From contig NZ_JAVBXS010000105.1 in assembly GCF_030824435.1 (NCBI RefSeq), positions 1-64,000 of the forward strand: a stretch of DNA of 64,000 nt, given 5' to 3'. Source of the stretch: Rheinheimera sp. (GTDB lineage: Bacteria; Pseudomonadota; Gammaproteobacteria; Enterobacterales; Alteromonadaceae). The position numbers were made by a program, and so were the translations under genes. Of this stretch, positions 50,136 to 60,924 are shown one piece after another. How positions within the stretch are numbered: the stretch's first letter is position 1; each line of letters starts with the position of its first letter. Under the pieces are notes generated by a model, which saw only the letters and a list, made by a program, of their open reading frames with translations, was not told where the DNA came from and made no database searches.

Positions 50136-51119
50136 ATGAACAAAATCAGCGACAACAACATCAAAAACAACACAGCAGCAGAAATACCAAACCCATCACA
50201 ACTCAGCCACAGTCCGGTGCAACTGCCGCCGCTCAAAGCTTTATTGGCTTTTGAAGCAACGGCCAGGTTGTTTAGTTTCAGCCGCGCTGCTGCTGAACTT
50301 TGTGTGACCCAAAGTGCCATCAGCCATCAGATCCGCTTGCTGGAAGATTTTATCGGCACACCTTTGTTGTTGCGCCAGCATAAACCTTTGGCCTTAACCG
50401 AAGCGGGCGCCACTTTGTATTCGGTGGTGGGTGATTGTTTTTTTCGTTTGCAGTCTGTCACCCATCATTTGCGTAAAAGCAAAAACCGGGTGTTAAAAAT
50501 AGTGGCGCAAACCTCTATCGCCGTGGAATGGCTGGCACCAAGGTTACCGTTGTTTCAGCAACAACACCCCGATATTGAAACACTTTTACATATGGAATCG
50601 AGCGCCAGCAGCCTCGACGCCAATGCTTTTGATGTGGTGATTGGCACCTGGCCAACACCTGCTGGTTTTGTCAGCCAGCGTATTCGCACTGAATGGTGGT
50701 TTCCGGTCTGTGCCCCGGCGCAATATGAGTTGCTGGATTTAACTCAGCCTTCGTCAGTGTTTGCTTATCCGCTGTACAGCTCAGAGCAAGGCGAAGACTG
50801 GCAACTGTGGCGCCAGCAAATGCAGCTGCGTGAACCGGCAAAAACGGAGATGTCGCAAGTCAGTCTGGCATTGTTGGCCACCAAAGCTGTGACTTGTGGC
50901 AAAGGCCTGGCGCTGAGTAACAGTTTTATTGCCGGAGATGCCATTCGACAGGGGCAACTGAAAGCCCTGACTCACTGGCGGTATCAGCTGCCCTGGGGCC
51001 AATATCAGCTGCATTACCGGCAGGATTCGCTGTCGCGCAACGCCATTGCAGTCTTTAACCACTGGCTGTTGCAGCAGGCTGAATTGTCATTGTTGACTGA
51101 ACTCAAAACAACAGACTAA
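50136..51119 (+). CDS. LysR-family transcriptional regulator (GcvA-like)
   Basis: The N-terminal winged helix-turn-helix is clear: LLAFEATARLFSFSRAAAEL, then VTQSAISHQIRLLED as recognition helix, followed by the LTEAGATLYS linker helix. The remaining two-thirds is a periplasmic-binding-protein-like effector domain. The order of conserved residues resembles the GcvA/AmpR branch. 327 residues; ATG 50136. An extended Asn/Ser-rich N-terminal tail of about 25 residues comes before the DNA-binding domain. It is divergent from the M24 peptidase, so it probably controls that gene and itself; the effector is unknown. Confidence 0.88.
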   Translation: MNKISDNNIKNNTAAEIPNPSQLSHSPVQLPPLKALLAFEATARLFSFSRAAAELCVTQSAISHQIRLLEDFIGTPLLLRQHKPLALTEAGATLYSVVGDCFFRLQSVTHHLRKSKNRVLKIVAQTSIAVEWLAPRLPLFQQQHPDIETLLHMESSASSLDANAFDVVIGTWPTPAGFVSQRIRTEWWFPVCAPAQYELLDLTQPSSVFAYPLYSSEQGEDWQLWRQQMQLREPAKTEMSQVSLALLATKAVTCGKGLALSNSFIAGDAIRQGQLKALTHWRYQLPWGQYQLHYRQDSLSRNAIAVFNHWLLQQAELSLLTELKTTD

Positions 51120-51147
51120 CAGCAGCCAGCCGCTTGTTGCTGTGGCG

Positions 51148-53298
51148 TTACAACCTTAAACCGCCGCTGCGTTCAGTCCGGCTGTTAACGGCCTGCGTCA
51201 ACACAGTTTCAAAAGGACATAACAAAGTAAATTGCTGCACTGCACGGGTAATCCCTGTGTACAACAATTCGCGGCTTAATAAAGCACTGCTGCTGTCGGG
51301 TAACACCAACACCGCATGCGCAAACTCAGAGCCCTGCGATTTATGCACCGTCATGGCATACACAGTTTCAAGCGCCGGCAGACGGCTTGGCATCAGCCAG
51401 CGCAGCGGCTCACCATGGCGCAGCGGCGGAAACACCACCCGCAATCTTTGTTGCAACTGACCATTCACTGCTTCCTGCCGGGCCAGACAAATGCCAACAT
51501 CACCGTTCATCAGGCCTGTGGCGTAATCATTTTGTGTGATCATCACAGGCCGACCGGCGTACCAGCCGTCTGTTCTTTGAATAAGTTTGGCCTGAAACAA
51601 TAACTGGCTGATACGCTGATTGAGTTGTTCAACACCATAATCACCTTTACGTAGTGCACAAAGCAGCGCAAAACGGCCAAAAGCCTCAAGCACCGAAGCC
51701 GCCCATTGTTCATAAGCAGCGGCGTTTTGTGCAGCTGTTGCAACTGCTGTGGAGCCCGGCAACAGCTGCTCTGGCTTTGGCCCCTGCTGCACCAGCTGCA
51801 GATAACAGGCAAAACCAGACGCCGTTAAGGCCTGCGCCGCCCCACCCGTTGCAGCTGCGTCCGGGTTGCCGTACAGGATCAGATTTTTAAAACTGCTGCT
51901 GTCCGGCCCTTGGGCTAACCAACGGATATCCGATGCGCCTTGTCGCAACAACTGCAGTGTTTTTTGCTCATCACCCAGGTTTACCGCAGCAGCAAGCTGA
52001 CCAATGCCACTATCGGCACCAAATCTGTGGCTGGTTCTGAGCATCAGTATTTGTTGCTCCAGCGCCGTTGGTGTTGCGCTGATAAATTCAGCCGGCACTT
52101 GTTGTGCACTGACAGCTGCCAGCCACTCTGCTGTGTTGCTGCTGTATCCGCCTTGCTGCGCATCGCGGCAAAGCTCGGCCAAAATAGCGCCGGCTTCCAC
52201 CGACGCCAGTTGATCTTTATCTCCGAGTAAAATCAGTCTTGCTGTGGCCGGCAAAGCCGCCAGCATAGCGGCAAACATGGCAACGTCCACCATAGAGGCT
52301 TCATCCACCACCAATACATCCAGTGGCAAAGGATGCGCCGCGTGATATTTAAAACCGTTTTGCTGTGGATGGCTGCCAAGCAGCCGGTGCAAAGTTTCAG
52401 CATGAGCCGGCACCGCCTGCAATAAACCGGCAGACAAGCCAAGTTCTGGCTCCAATCTGGTTAAAGCTCCGGTGATAGCCACACTAAGCCGTGCCGCCGC
52501 TTTACCTGTTGGCGCCGCCAGACGGATGTGCAAATAGGGTTTATGCTGACTGAGTTGCAACTGTTGCAACAACAACAGCAACTTCACCACTGTGGTGGTT
52601 TTGCCGGTACCGGGGCCCCCTGTGATCACACAAAAACTGCTGCCGGCCGCCATGGCACAACCCAACATCTGCCAATCCGGCCCCGGAGCAGCAGCCTGAT
52701 TAAATAACGTGGTTAATAACGGCTGCAGAGACTCTGCTGTCAGCTGCTGGCGCAGCTTTGTTGTACGGTCAACACTGCTGGTTAAATACTGTTTGATCTG
52801 TTGTTCATATTGCCAATAACGGCGTAAATATAATCTGTGACCGTCCAGCACAAAAGGACTGTTTTGTTCAGCATCATCTGCAGTTGCCACCACTGGCGCG
52901 GCCTGCTGCAACAAAGCAAGTACTGTGGTCAGCTGGCAAGGCAACAACCACTGCTGCAACAACGTCAGGGCTTTGCCATGGCGCTGCGCCGGACTGAGCA
53001 ACAAAGCGGGTTTTGCCAGCACCTGCGCCAAATCCAGACATAAATGCCCCTGCGCCAGCTGGGCGCTGCCAAATACCAACCAACGCCAGACGTCATCGGG
53101 CAAAGGGGTTGGCACCTTTTGCTGCAACATCTGTATTAAAGCTAAATCCAGCGGCCGGATCAGCTGCAGCTGTAACCAGAGTTGCAGTTGTGCCCCAAGT
53201 GCCGCAGATGATGAAGATACAACAACGCCGTCGCTATCAGGGTGTAATAACAGCTGTTGTGGTGGGCTGTTTTTTTGCAGCTGCTCAGGCTTATTCAT
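51148..53298 (-). CDS. recD: Exodeoxyribonuclease V alpha subunit RecD
   Basis: RecD is the 5'-to-3' helicase motor of RecBCD, which resects double-strand breaks and degrades phage DNA. The 716 residues contain Walker A TGGPGTGKTTTV, helicase motif VDEASMVDVAMF, ILLGDKDQLASVEAG and the C-terminal TVHKSQGSEFAHAVLVLP and LLYTGITRA. The N-terminal domain that contacts RecB is the variable part and is longer than in E. coli (608 residues). ATG 53298 overlaps the end of recB by eight bases. Confidence 0.96.
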   Translation of the reverse strand: MNKPEQLQKNSPPQQLLLHPDSDGVVVSSSSAALGAQLQLWLQLQLIRPLDLALIQMLQQKVPTPLPDDVWRWLVFGSAQLAQGHLCLDLAQVLAKPALLLSPAQRHGKALTLLQQWLLPCQLTTVLALLQQAAPVVATADDAEQNSPFVLDGHRLYLRRYWQYEQQIKQYLTSSVDRTTKLRQQLTAESLQPLLTTLFNQAAAPGPDWQMLGCAMAAGSSFCVITGGPGTGKTTTVVKLLLLLQQLQLSQHKPYLHIRLAAPTGKAAARLSVAITGALTRLEPELGLSAGLLQAVPAHAETLHRLLGSHPQQNGFKYHAAHPLPLDVLVVDEASMVDVAMFAAMLAALPATARLILLGDKDQLASVEAGAILAELCRDAQQGGYSSNTAEWLAAVSAQQVPAEFISATPTALEQQILMLRTSHRFGADSGIGQLAAAVNLGDEQKTLQLLRQGASDIRWLAQGPDSSSFKNLILYGNPDAAATGGAAQALTASGFACYLQLVQQGPKPEQLLPGSTAVATAAQNAAAYEQWAASVLEAFGRFALLCALRKGDYGVEQLNQRISQLLFQAKLIQRTDGWYAGRPVMITQNDYATGLMNGDVGICLARQEAVNGQLQQRLRVVFPPLRHGEPLRWLMPSRLPALETVYAMTVHKSQGSEFAHAVLVLPDSSSALLSRELLYTGITRAVQQFTLLCPFETVLTQAVNSRTERSGGLRL

Positions 53299-56200
53299 TG
53301 TGCGTTCCTTCTAGCGCTGCTTTTCCGCAAAACAAGGTATCCAGCGCCAGGATCAGCGCAGCTGGCAGCGGGCAACATAACATGCCGTTGAACTCAGGTT
53401 TCATTTCAGGCTGCACTTGCGCCTGATGCAGCGCACAACCACGCACAAACCAATAATAAGCATCACCCAGATGTTGTTCTATCTGATAACCGGGCAAACG
53501 GCTTGTTAACAATCGGTGCAACGCCAACCCATATAAAGCTGCCTGCAAGTCATAACGTTTTTCCAGCATCAGCTGAACAAGGGCTTCCTGGCTGTACTGG
53601 CCTGATGGCAGATAATTGCTCTTATAATCAGCCACATAATAACGCCCATCCAGACTAAAGGTTAAATCGATAAAACCTTTTAGCATGCCGTTTAGCTGTT
53701 GCTGCTGCAAGGCAGGCCGTTCTTGTTGTGGCCACAGATATTGCCGGAGCAATACATCCAGTTGTCTGGTATTCACTTTGGTCGCGGCAAACCAGAATTC
53801 CAGTTCAGCCTGATATTGTAAAAGCGTATCAAGCGACAATAAAAAACCGCCACAATGCCACTTTGCCACTATCAGCTGCTGTATCCAGCAGGCGAGATCT
53901 GCAACTGCAACTTCGGCCGAGGCAAATTCCGGCAACTCGGTGCTGTCGCTTTGCAATAAACGCCGGTGCCAGCGCCCGCTGCTGTTGTCCTGCCACAACC
54001 AATGTTGCTTTTGACTTTGGCTGATTAAATGTTGCAGCAATAATGCAGGTTCGGCCGCGACTTCAGCAAAGCCTTGCCCGGCCGCCCACTCCAGCACATC
54101 GTGTAAAAAGCTGCCCGCACTGGCGCCACGCAGGAACTGCTGGCTGATATCCAGCGCCTGCGCCGCCAGCACAGTATCAGCCTCGCTACCGGCACTAGCC
54201 ACTGGCAATAGCGGCTCTTGTGACAATTCCTGATAAAGTTCGGCATTTTTTGCAGCTTCCAGACCTAACACATCACCGGCACTGCCGCTATGGCCAGGTT
54301 CGCTGCCGGCGCCTGCTGCTAAAGCACTATAACTGGCGGTCCACCAGGGCTGATAACTGCGTTTGCTCATTCTGGCGTAAGGTTGCTCCGGCAAAGGTTC
54401 TTGTTGCTCTGATGCTAAAAAAACTGCTGCAGGCTCGTCCCGCCAGGCGCTGATCACAATATCCTCACTCTGCCACTGTGTCAGTTGTTGCGACAGCTGA
54501 CCCGGGGTCAACTGCGCTGTCGCATCCAGCAAATAGGCAATAGCGGAGCTGTCTTTTAACGGCGCCAACCCCAACCAGCAATAATGCCTGGCCCGGGTCA
54601 AAGCCACATACAATTTGCGTAAATCTTCTCCCAGCCGCTCTTGCTCCGCTTTGGCAAAAATGGTGTCATCTTGTTGATAACAAAGCTGTAACTGCCCTTG
54701 CTCGTCATGGTAACGATACGGCAGATTGGCCGGATCCAAAGGTCGGGCTGTGGCAATAAAAGGCAAAAACACCAGCGGATATTCCAGTCCTTTGGATTTA
54801 TGAATAGTGACCACCCTGACCAAAGCTTCATCACTTTCCAGCCGCAGTTTCATCGCTTCGGCGTCCAGCACCTGCTCACCGGCCAGATGGTCTTTAAAAT
54901 AACGTAATAACGCCATTTCACCGTCCAGGCTGCGGCTGGCTTGTTGCAGCAGTTCGGCCAGATGTAATAAGTCGGTCAGCTGCCGCTCACCGTCTTTTTT
55001 ACCGGCAAAACTGCTGATCAAACCAAAGTCCTGCAATAAACGCCGCACCAGAGGTAATACTCCCTGACTACGCCACAACTGGTGAAAAGCAATAAATTTG
55101 TCCTGCCAAAAGGCAAAAAACCATTCATCCTGCTGCAGCCTGGCCAGTTGGGAATAACGCCAGTTCAGACTGTCGGCTGCCAGTGCCGAACGCAGTTTTA
55201 ATTCATGCGCCGGTTCACAACAAGCTTCCAGCCATAACAATAAATCGCGGGCGATAGCGGTTTGAAACACCGAACCTTTATCTGACAAATACACACTACG
55301 AATGCCACTTTGTAATAAAGCGTGGCGAATTTCGTCAGCCTCCTGCTGATTGTTCACCAATACCGCAATATCGGCCGGTTGCAGCCCCTGCAGTTTGTGC
55401 TGCCCGGTGTAAGCAAAACCGGCCTGCTCTGTGGCGCCGGCATTGAGTAAATGGCAAATCTGATTGGCGCAGGCCAGCGCCATCTGGCTTAAATAACTAC
55501 TTTTACTCAGCGGTTTGTCATTTTCATCCAGATAACAAATCTGCAAAGCCGGCATTGGCTTGCCCTGCAAGGTCAACCATTCAGTGCGCCCTGCAGCCTG
55601 CACAGGTGCAAAGGCCACCAGATTTTGTTTTGGCCGGAATAAAAAGGCACCATCGCCGGCCTGACGCTGCTCCGCCACTAAAAACAGCTGGTTTACCGCC
55701 CCAACCATAGCCCTGCTGGAGCGAAAATTCGTTTCCAGTGAATAATGTCTGGGGGCTGTGGCCTGTTTTGCCTGCAAATAAGTGTAAATATCAGCACCAC
55801 GAAAGGCATAAATGGCTTGTTTGGGGTCGCCTATCAATAACAACACTGAATCTTGACGGTTCTGCGCTGGCTGATAAATCTGTTGGAAAATCTGGTATTG
55901 CACCGGATCTGTGTCCTGAAATTCATCAATCAAAGCCAGCGGAAACTGCGCCCTGACTCTGGCGGCCAACACTACGCCGTTTTCACCTTGTAACGCTTTG
56001 GCAAAACGACTTAATAAATCGTCAAAACCAAATTCTCCCTGTTGCTGCTGCGCTTTGGCAAAACGCTGCCTGCACCAGCGCAGGGCGTGCTGACGCAACG
56101 CTTCTTTGCAATCTGCCAGACCGTCAAGTTCAGTGCGCAAAGTTGCTATTGCGACCAAAGCCGGGTGCGTTAAAGCTTCACCTTTACAAGCCTGCGCTAT

Positions 56201-57217
56201 CCCTTGTGGGCTTAATCTGTTCCAGGCGCTTTCGGTAAGTTCCGGCCTGATCAGTTCGCCGTCCAGGGCCCAGCGCTCCAGTGCACCCAGCCAGTTTTGC
56301 AGATAATCTTCCCGCAGCTGACTGCCATTGATCAGCTTGTCCTGCCGCGCTTTGGCAAATAACAACCTGAGTTCGGCCACCCAGGCCACAAAAGGTGCTT
56401 TGAGTGCAGTAAGCAACTGCTGCCTTTGTTGTTGTTCAGCAGCAATAAGCCCGGCCGGTGTTTGTGCCGCAGCCAGGCCATTGTGATGCTGTTGGCTATC
56501 CGCATCTGCTTGGCAAAAGTCATTCCAGACCACACGCAGCGCCTGAAGCAACTGCTCCGGGGTGGCATAACATTGCTGATAACGGAAAAAACCGTTTTGT
56601 GGTAATGCATACACAAAACTACGCCAATAATCCTGCACTACTTCGGTAAATAACGCCGACTGATCGGCACTGAGTTTTTCGCTAAAACTGCTGCCGGAGT
56701 CAAAAGCATGTTCGGCCAGCATCCGCTGACACCAGCTGTGAATGGTGGAAATAGCTGCTTCGTCCATGCTCTGGCTGGCAAGCTCAAGCCGCATGGCACA
56801 TTGCGGCCACTGTGCTTCAGGAAAACTGCTGGCAAGCGCCTGTAACAGCTCATCGGCGGCTTTAACTTCCTTGCGAAAATAACGGGCAGCCTGACTGAGC
56901 CGGGTCCGGATCCGCTCTGTCAGTTCAGCGGTGGCGGCTTCGGTAAAAGTAACCACCAGAATTTCGGTTGGCAATAACGGCCCCAGCTGCTGTACGTGTT
57001 GCAGATCCGGCTGATGGCCAAGCACAGCACGCAAATACAATGCTGCTATGGTGTAGGTTTTTCCGGTGCCGGCACTGGCTTCAATTAAGGCGCTGCCACA
57101 AAGGGGCAAAGTTAATAAATCCAGCCTTTGCATTTTGCTTGCGTCAGGCTGTGCTGGCGCCATTTGTTTGATTGCGTCTGTCATCACAACGTCCTGCGGT
57201 ACCTTAGGTTCCATCAT
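53291..57217 (-). CDS. recB: Exodeoxyribonuclease V beta subunit RecB
   Basis: RecB is the 3'-to-5' helicase and sole nuclease of RecBCD and loads RecA after Chi. Helicase motifs are present: IEASAGTGKTYTIA, LIDEFQDTDPVQ, IGDPKQAIYAFRGADIYTYL, VTIHKSKGLEYPLV and LYVALTRARH. The C-terminal nuclease domain has SFLHDVLEWA and GFIDLTF with DYKSNYL. The frame opens at 57310, but ATG 57217, whose first base is the last base of the recC stop (TGATG), has GGAG eight bases upstream. With 1308 residues it is longer than the E. coli protein (1180), with extra length mainly between the helicase and nuclease parts. Confidence 0.96.
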   Translation of the reverse strand: MMEPKVPQDVVMTDAIKQMAPAQPDASKMQRLDLLTLPLCGSALIEASAGTGKTYTIAALYLRAVLGHQPDLQHVQQLGPLLPTEILVVTFTEAATAELTERIRTRLSQAARYFRKEVKAADELLQALASSFPEAQWPQCAMRLELASQSMDEAAISTIHSWCQRMLAEHAFDSGSSFSEKLSADQSALFTEVVQDYWRSFVYALPQNGFFRYQQCYATPEQLLQALRVVWNDFCQADADSQQHHNGLAAAQTPAGLIAAEQQQRQQLLTALKAPFVAWVAELRLLFAKARQDKLINGSQLREDYLQNWLGALERWALDGELIRPELTESAWNRLSPQGIAQACKGEALTHPALVAIATLRTELDGLADCKEALRQHALRWCRQRFAKAQQQQGEFGFDDLLSRFAKALQGENGVVLAARVRAQFPLALIDEFQDTDPVQYQIFQQIYQPAQNRQDSVLLLIGDPKQAIYAFRGADIYTYLQAKQATAPRHYSLETNFRSSRAMVGAVNQLFLVAEQRQAGDGAFLFRPKQNLVAFAPVQAAGRTEWLTLQGKPMPALQICYLDENDKPLSKSSYLSQMALACANQICHLLNAGATEQAGFAYTGQHKLQGLQPADIAVLVNNQQEADEIRHALLQSGIRSVYLSDKGSVFQTAIARDLLLWLEACCEPAHELKLRSALAADSLNWRYSQLARLQQDEWFFAFWQDKFIAFHQLWRSQGVLPLVRRLLQDFGLISSFAGKKDGERQLTDLLHLAELLQQASRSLDGEMALLRYFKDHLAGEQVLDAEAMKLRLESDEALVRVVTIHKSKGLEYPLVFLPFIATARPLDPANLPYRYHDEQGQLQLCYQQDDTIFAKAEQERLGEDLRKLYVALTRARHYCWLGLAPLKDSSAIAYLLDATAQLTPGQLSQQLTQWQSEDIVISAWRDEPAAVFLASEQQEPLPEQPYARMSKRSYQPWWTASYSALAAGAGSEPGHSGSAGDVLGLEAAKNAELYQELSQEPLLPVASAGSEADTVLAAQALDISQQFLRGASAGSFLHDVLEWAAGQGFAEVAAEPALLLQHLISQSQKQHWLWQDNSSGRWHRRLLQSDSTELPEFASAEVAVADLACWIQQLIVAKWHCGGFLLSLDTLLQYQAELEFWFAATKVNTRQLDVLLRQYLWPQQERPALQQQQLNGMLKGFIDLTFSLDGRYYVADYKSNYLPSGQYSQEALVQLMLEKRYDLQAALYGLALHRLLTSRLPGYQIEQHLGDAYYWFVRGCALHQAQVQPEMKPEFNGMLCCPLPAALILALDTLFCGKAALEGTHNE

Positions 57218-60200
57218 CAGCCACGCTCCGCAACAGCACTGTCTTTCAGATATTGGCGCAGCCGCTGATAGAGTGCGCCTGCCACAACGGCCATTTCCCC
57301 TTGTTGCCACAAAGCGTCAAAATCCGGAAAAGCCCGTTGCAGATACCTGTTATTGTCAAGCCGTCCGCTGCTAAAACCATCCCCCTGATATACCTTTGTC
57401 AGCTTGTCTTGCAGTTTATCATCCGGCGCCTGAGCCTCGGGCAGCTCAGCCTGTAACCACAACAAGGCGGTGTGTAATTCAACCGGCAGCGGCCGGCATA
57501 ACGCTTCGCCCAGCCAATGGCATAACTGGCTGAGCTGCGAGATAGCCTGCGTTTTGGCCATCGCAGGTAATGTGATTTGGCCATCAACCGCCAGCAAACG
57601 GATTTGCAGCGGATAACCACTGGCAGCACACAACAACTGATGGAGCCAGGGCGATAATAACTGGCTGTATCTTAACTGTTTGTTTTTATACAAGGCGCCC
57701 ACCAACCATTGGTATTGCACAAGGTTACCATCCGGACTGCGCCTTAAACCACGCACCCAGTCGCCACAATGTTGGGAAGCGGCCTGAAACTCAAACCACA
57801 GTGGCGCCAGTTTTTCACCTTGTTGCGCCGCCACCAGGTTGGCATAAGATTGCGCCTGCGGACTTAGCAATTGGCTTAATTGCTGTTGTAACAACACACC
57901 GGCACCGGCCTGAGGTAATAAACCTTCTTGCGCCAGCCTGGTCAGCTGTTGTTTTAACACCATCTCCCAGTCTTTGCCCTCGTCAATGGCAAGGGCAAGC
58001 TGCTGTTGCAAGCGCTGTTGCAGCTGCCAGCGTTGCAGCGCATCCAGACTAAAATCTTCACTGCTGCCGAGCCTGCTGTCATTGTTTTCCAGCTGCACTT
58101 TCAGCCGCTGGCGGAAAAAAAACTTTACCGGATCTTTTAAAAAGGCAGTTAACCGCGCTAAATCCCACTGTGGTAATTCATCGGGCAGGCAAAGTCCGGG
58201 TTCAGCAACATCTGCTTCTGCTGCAGTCTGATGCAAAGCCAGCCATTCATGCTGATAACTGCGCAAATGGGCAGAATCGAGGTAACGGCGGCTAAAAGCC
58301 TGCAGCGGATGATGTACAGTCAGCGCCTTTAACAAAACATCGCCCGTCACTACAGCTTCTGGCAACTGCAAACGCCAGCCGGCGGCCAGATGGTCCCGCA
58401 ACTGACCTATCAGTACTGAAGGAGGTCTTTCACTGTTGTCATGCACACTGTGCCCAACCCAGCTGATACGCAGCCGCTCACGCGCCGACAACAAAGCTTC
58501 CAGCAACAGATAACGGTCATCATCACGCCGCGATCTGTCGCCCGGCCGGTAAGAAGCGGCCATTAAATCAAAATCCTGCCTGAGCATTTTGCGTGGGAAA
58601 TCACCGTCATTCATGCCGAGCAAATGAATTTGGGCAAAAGGAATAGCCCGCATTGGCATTAAAGTGGCAAAGTTCACGGCTCCGGCCAAAAATCGTTGCG
58701 CCAGCCCCTGACGTTCAAATCCTTCCAACCAGCTTTGTGCCACAACACCAAGGCACAAGGGTGTTTCCAGACCACTCTGAGTGCATTGTAACAACCAGTC
58801 GCCAAGCGCCTGCTGCAGCTGCCGGATAAGTTCAATTTCATGTTGATCAACAGGTTGGAAAAAGTCCGCCAATAATTGTTGCAGCCACAAGGCCCAATCA
58901 GAGGGCGTGAACTGTTGTTGGCTTTGTTGCCAATATTGTTCCAAAAGTGTCAACAATCTGGCCAACTGACCCGCCAGTTCAGCCGAAAGGCCTGCCACTT
59001 CAGCTAAAGGTGCAATCTGTTGCCAGGCCTCGCTGTCCCCCACTGCATAACCTAATAACATGCGTTGTAAACCAGCCTGCCAGCTGTTTTGCCAAAGCCC
59101 TGAAGGCAAATCCAGACTTTCGCGTTGTGCACTATGCAGACCCCAGCGGATATTGGCCGCTTCTATCCAACGTTGCAGTACGGGTAAATCGGCGTCCTGC
59201 AGCGAAAATTGCTGTTGTAACGCCGGCAACTGCAATAAATCCAGCAAAAAACTAACAGTAAAACGTTGCGCCGGTAACGTCAGCAGCGCTTGCAGTGCCT
59301 GTAATAAAGGTTCCTGGGCCAGAGCGCTTTGATCGGCAATGGTAAATGGAATATAACGGGTATCGTCTTTGCTGAGACGGCCAAACACTGCGGCAATCGC
59401 AGGGGCATAAGTATTGATATCCGGCACCATCACCATCACATCTGCAGGCTTTAACTGTGGATTTGCAGCAAACTGCGCCAGTAAATCATCATGCAGAATT
59501 TCAATTTCCCTCAGTGCGCTGTGGGCTGTGGCAAAACAAATGCTTTGAGCTTGTGGCAAAGACAATACCGGCCAGTGACTTTGGCTTTCTGTTAAAGGCC
59601 GAAGCTCCAGTATGTCGTTTTGCAACTGACCCAGCAGGCTATCGCTGGAGGCGGGTGTAAATAAGTCGACCCTTTGGCCGGCAAATAAAAAACGGTGGGC
59701 CATGGTCTGGTCAAACTGGTCCAGCAGCGCAATATAATCCCGCCCCTGTTTACCCCAGGCAGCCAGCAACGGCTGACCATGTTGATTGGGCGCTGCCCCC
59801 TGGGTGTGTGCCGTATCCCTGTGTTCAGTTTCAGCGTCCGCAGCCTGCTCTGGCTCCGGCCTGGCAGACAAGGCCTGATGTCGCGGTTTGGGTTGTTGCC
59901 TTTGTACACCAAAACGCAACAAATCTTTGTCCGCCACTATGTCAGCCCAATAATGCTGACAAGGATTATGCACTGCCAACAACACCTGGGTGTAAGGTGC
60001 TATGGCGGCCAGCGCTTCCAGCATTTGTTGTGGCAAACTGGAAATGCCAAACACTATCACCCGCCGTGGCAAATGAGCGGGCCGGTTTGCAACTGTAAAA
60101 GCGGCAGCTGCTTTGAGAAATTGCTGATGTAAAGCGGCTCTGCTTAAAGATCTTTCTCCGGCTGGCACATCCTCAAGCACAGCACGCCACAGTGCTGCCT

Positions 60201-60810
60201 GCCAGCGCTGCTCTGCCGCCAAAGCGGTCATTTCACCACGGGCACCGATTAAAATATCTTTCCCTTCACTCCAGGCTTGCAGCCAGTCGGCACGATACAC
60301 CTGATACTGGTCAAACAAATCAGCCAGTTTCAGTGCAAGCTGATGTTGTTTACGCTGCAGGCTGTCATCTGACAAATAAGCCGCCAGCACACTAAATTCA
60401 GGTTTTTGACTTAACAACGGCAACAGCTTAAATAAACGCCAGCACAACTGTTCTTTATCAAACACCGAATGTTCAGGAATTTGTTCTGCACTGAGCACAG
60501 TACGGTATAACTGCCAGATAAAACGGCCGGGCATCTGTAAACTCAGACAACTGGCAATGCCCAAACCGGCAGCGCTGCCGTCTGATGGCTCAGTGTCAGC
60601 GGCCAGTGCCAGCTTCAGCCACTGGGCAATGCCGTTACTTTGCACCAGCACAGTTTCTGTTTCCAGCACAGCAAGCGGATAAGCTTTGGTAAAGTGCACC
60701 ACCAGGGCTCTTAACTGCTCAGGCTGGTTGGCATGCACCACCAGAAAACCAGGCTCCAGCGGCGCGGCGTTACTAAAAAGAGAAGTGTTGCTTCGAGGTA
60801 ATGCGCTCAC
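57217..60810 (-). CDS. recC: Exodeoxyribonuclease V gamma subunit RecC
   Basis: RecC is the defective-helicase scaffold that splits the DNA strands and recognises Chi. The 1197-residue protein has degenerate helicase motifs, e.g. VIVFGISSLPQQMLEAL and VMVMVPDINTYAPAI, and family segments QLYRTVL and LGMNDGDFPRK. The frame opens at GTG 60834, but GTG 60810 has AAGGA seven bases upstream and is preferred. It is the first gene of recC-recB-recD. A 15-bp repeat array lies about 115 bases upstream of this start. Confidence 0.95.
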   Translation of the reverse strand: MSALPRSNTSLFSNAAPLEPGFLVVHANQPEQLRALVVHFTKAYPLAVLETETVLVQSNGIAQWLKLALAADTEPSDGSAAGLGIASCLSLQMPGRFIWQLYRTVLSAEQIPEHSVFDKEQLCWRLFKLLPLLSQKPEFSVLAAYLSDDSLQRKQHQLALKLADLFDQYQVYRADWLQAWSEGKDILIGARGEMTALAAEQRWQAALWRAVLEDVPAGERSLSRAALHQQFLKAAAAFTVANRPAHLPRRVIVFGISSLPQQMLEALAAIAPYTQVLLAVHNPCQHYWADIVADKDLLRFGVQRQQPKPRHQALSARPEPEQAADAETEHRDTAHTQGAAPNQHGQPLLAAWGKQGRDYIALLDQFDQTMAHRFLFAGQRVDLFTPASSDSLLGQLQNDILELRPLTESQSHWPVLSLPQAQSICFATAHSALREIEILHDDLLAQFAANPQLKPADVMVMVPDINTYAPAIAAVFGRLSKDDTRYIPFTIADQSALAQEPLLQALQALLTLPAQRFTVSFLLDLLQLPALQQQFSLQDADLPVLQRWIEAANIRWGLHSAQRESLDLPSGLWQNSWQAGLQRMLLGYAVGDSEAWQQIAPLAEVAGLSAELAGQLARLLTLLEQYWQQSQQQFTPSDWALWLQQLLADFFQPVDQHEIELIRQLQQALGDWLLQCTQSGLETPLCLGVVAQSWLEGFERQGLAQRFLAGAVNFATLMPMRAIPFAQIHLLGMNDGDFPRKMLRQDFDLMAASYRPGDRSRRDDDRYLLLEALLSARERLRISWVGHSVHDNSERPPSVLIGQLRDHLAAGWRLQLPEAVVTGDVLLKALTVHHPLQAFSRRYLDSAHLRSYQHEWLALHQTAAEADVAEPGLCLPDELPQWDLARLTAFLKDPVKFFFRQRLKVQLENNDSRLGSSEDFSLDALQRWQLQQRLQQQLALAIDEGKDWEMVLKQQLTRLAQEGLLPQAGAGVLLQQQLSQLLSPQAQSYANLVAAQQGEKLAPLWFEFQAASQHCGDWVRGLRRSPDGNLVQYQWLVGALYKNKQLRYSQLLSPWLHQLLCAASGYPLQIRLLAVDGQITLPAMAKTQAISQLSQLCHWLGEALCRPLPVELHTALLWLQAELPEAQAPDDKLQDKLTKVYQGDGFSSGRLDNNRYLQRAFPDFDALWQQGEMAVVAGALYQRLRQYLKDSAVAERG

Positions 60811-60924
60811 CTGAATGTCCTTTTTCTTGTGCACTGATGTGTATATCCGGCAGATGTGAGCTCACCGCTGAAGTGATGCGGTAAAACCACTTTGAATGCC
60901 ATGTTGCGTTTGCCTGAGCCGGCA

